A stretch of 23,215 nucleotides of DNA from Clostridia bacterium (GTDB taxonomy: Bacteria > Bacillota_A > Clostridia > Oscillospirales > CAG-272): assembly GCA_017462445.1 (NCBI GenBank), contig JAFTRB010000001.1:1-23215 (forward strand). The letters run 5' to 3'. How positions within the stretch are numbered: position 1 is the first letter of the stretch; every line of letters starts with the position of its first letter. A program made the translations under genes and the position numbers. The notes below the pieces were generated by a model. The model worked only from the letters and a program-made list of their open reading frames with translations, did no database searches and was not told where the DNA came from. Below, one piece after another: positions 22,553-23,215 of the stretch.

Positions 22553-22666
22553 ATGAAAAAGCAGTATGATAGCACTAATATTGAAATACTTCAGCTTGAA
22601 GCGGATATCATTATCACAAGCAACGGCAAGCCCTTCGATGGCGAGGAGCAGCCCTTTGCGTGGTAA
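22553..22666 (+). CDS. 37-residue peptide coupled behind the giant secreted protein gene
   Basis: The frame encodes MKKQYDSTNIEILQLEADII, then ITSNGKPFDGEEQPFAW and TAA. GAGGTG overlapping the stop of the giant gene lies 6 nt before the ATG, so translation is probably coupled. An in-frame ATG six bases earlier (22547) is possible. The pattern (basic start, an IEILQLEADIIITSNG core, then an acidic tail with an aromatic end) recalls short peptides I have seen in gut Clostridia beside surface-protein genes. It has no hydrophobic signal. Function unknown; a modified-peptide precursor is only a thought, since no maturase is in view. Confidence 0.55.
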   Translation: MKKQYDSTNIEILQLEADIIITSNGKPFDGEEQPFAW

Positions 22667-22713
22667 ATAAAGCAAAACCGGCTTTAACCCTTATCCACCC
22701 ATAGCGGTCAATT

Positions 22714-22769
22714 AAAAGCGCCTTTAGCCCCCGGCTTTCAAGGAAGTGAGGGGCAGAGGCGCTTTTTTA
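22714..22769 (+). terminator. Terminator of the giant-protein transcript
   Basis: AAAAGCGCCT with AGGCGCTTTT (22714-22723 with 22757-22766), an inner CCCC/GGGG pairing, and a U-tract. Confidence 0.85.
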
Positions 22770-22836
22770 ATATCCGTTTTGCAGCTTTATAAAATAAATG
22801 TCATCCTTGCTTCTGTTTCCCCTTTTTACTTAAAAT

Positions 22837-22873
22837 AAAAAAAAGCCTGCGGAAAATCCGCAGGCTTTTTTTT
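22837..22873 (-). terminator. Terminator of the NagB-like gene
   Basis: Eight As, GCCTGCGGA, AAA, TCCGCAGGC and eight Ts (22837-22873) form a symmetric terminator that works in both directions. It belongs to the minus-strand gene ending at 22910. Confidence 0.85.
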
Positions 22874-23002
22874 GCGAGGTCGGGCTCGCAGAAAATATTC
22901 AGCTTGCTATTAATAGCCAACCTTCTCCCAGCACTGGAAGGGTGCAGCAAGCTCCTCGGAGATGTAGACCTGAGTCTTCTTGGTCTGGAGCATGGTGCTG
23001 GG
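22857..23002 (-). repeat. Direct repeat copy 2: 3' end of the NagB-like gene
   Basis: This is the parent copy of 15612-15757 (144 of 146 bases identical, offset 7245), lying within the intact gene end and its terminator. Confidence 0.9.
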
Positions 23003-23215
23003 GAGATAGGGTGTGATAGGACCGTGTGTGCAAAGACGGGAGGTCATTCTCTGCCAGGAGGAGAAGGTTCCGCAGGTTGCAAGAGCGTGAACCTCGATGC
23101 GCTCCTTTGCGCGCATAACATCAAGAGGACCGATGGTAGCAGCCTTGGGAGGTACATTTGCGATATCGCCCGACTGACCGAAGGTGCCGTTGAGCGAGTT
23201 CTGCATGATGGTCAT
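22910..23215 (-). CDS. Sugar-phosphate isomerase/deaminase, NagB-like (3' part only)
   Basis: Only the C-terminal ~101 residues are in the window; the gene continues past the right edge, and the in-frame ATG at the edge is not its start. Visible parts are NGTFGQSGDIANVPPKAATI, SSWQRMTSRL, HGPITPYLPSTMLQ and QVYISEELAAPF. The layout VPPKAATIGP, then GPITP and P-S-x-LQ, then EE-x-A matches the tail of the NagB/6-phosphogluconolactonase superfamily, which I recall in a glucosamine-6-phosphate isomerase branch. If so it would turn amino-sugar phosphates into fructose-6-phosphate and ammonia in the cytoplasm. Moderate certainty. Last 30 codons are duplicated at 15665-15757. Confidence 0.55.
   Translation of the reverse strand: MTIMQNSLNGTFGQSGDIANVPPKAATIGPLDVMRAKERIEVHALATCGTFSSWQRMTSRLCTHGPITPYLPSTMLQTKKTQVYISEELAAPFQCWEKVGY

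Noticed and set aside
15612..23002. Classical integrative element with attL/attR
   Set aside because: The flanking repeats fit, but no integrase, excisionase or conjugation gene lies between them, so only a repeat-framed module is claimed.
1..23215. CRISPR array, rRNA, riboswitch, transposase or integrase
   Set aside because: No regular spaced repeats, rRNA-like tracts, known aptamer layouts or transposase/integrase motifs were seen on either strand.

Overview
This window looks like chromosomal DNA of a Bacillota bacterium, class Clostridia, probably an uncultivated gut lineage. The evidence is near-consensus sigma-A promoters (TTGACA, 17-18 bp, TATAAT), AGGAGG ribosome binding sites, intrinsic terminators after most transcripts, a cluster of tRNA genes that carry CCA in the DNA, and protein types common in that class: a DUF5054 enzyme, a macro-domain/HTH protein, a MerR-like/LuxR regulator and a very large secreted F5/8-type-C protein. 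No phage integrase, transposase, CRISPR array, rRNA or plasmid origin was seen.

Layout. Positions 1-5460 read mostly leftward: a lipoprotein with paired CxxC motifs (212-2464), a small acidic protein (2507-2830), a two-HTH regulator (2945-4165) whose consensus promoter carries two near-identical operator-like palindromes, a small unknown protein (4394-4771), and a von Willebrand A protein (4816-5460) cut by an in-frame TAA. Positions 5708-6138 hold a complete tRNA operon (Val-TAC, Asp-GTC, Phe-GAA, Gly-GCC) from consensus promoter to terminator. Positions 6137-6506 carry two copies of a structured repeat. After it comes a DUF5054 enzyme (6546-8270). Positions 8331-9736 are a small accessory patch: a truncated copy of the start of a membrane-protein gene with its promoter, a duplicated two-gene cassette of very small proteins on the minus strand, and the intact membrane-protein gene (9659-10483).

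Positions 10554-23215 are dominated by carbohydrate-related genes: an AGE-family sugar epimerase (10554-11756), divergent from a macro-domain/HTH protein (11959-13200); an AraC regulator with a one-base frameshift (13386-14217), divergent from a URO-D-superfamily protein (14400-15530); and a second AraC regulator (15910-16788), divergent from a 1849-residue secreted putative glycan-active protein (16993-22542). A 37-residue ORF (22553-22666) is coupled behind that gene. The 3' end of a NagB-like sugar-phosphate isomerase gene (22910 to the window edge) closes the window, and its last 30 codons plus terminator are duplicated at 15612-15757. The AraC/giant-protein module is therefore framed by direct repeats 7245 bp apart.

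The likely common theme of the right half is sensing and use of host or plant glycans: AraC sensors, a secreted multi-domain protein, a sugar epimerase and an amino-sugar-phosphate-type isomerase. The least explained parts are the duplicated small-protein cassettes (8636-9422), the repeats with compensatory base changes (6137-6506), the twin operators (4271-4324), and the short ORF behind the giant gene. Two genes are broken by single changes (TAA in the VWA gene, an extra base in an AraC gene). In a probable metagenome assembly these may be true mutations or sequence errors.
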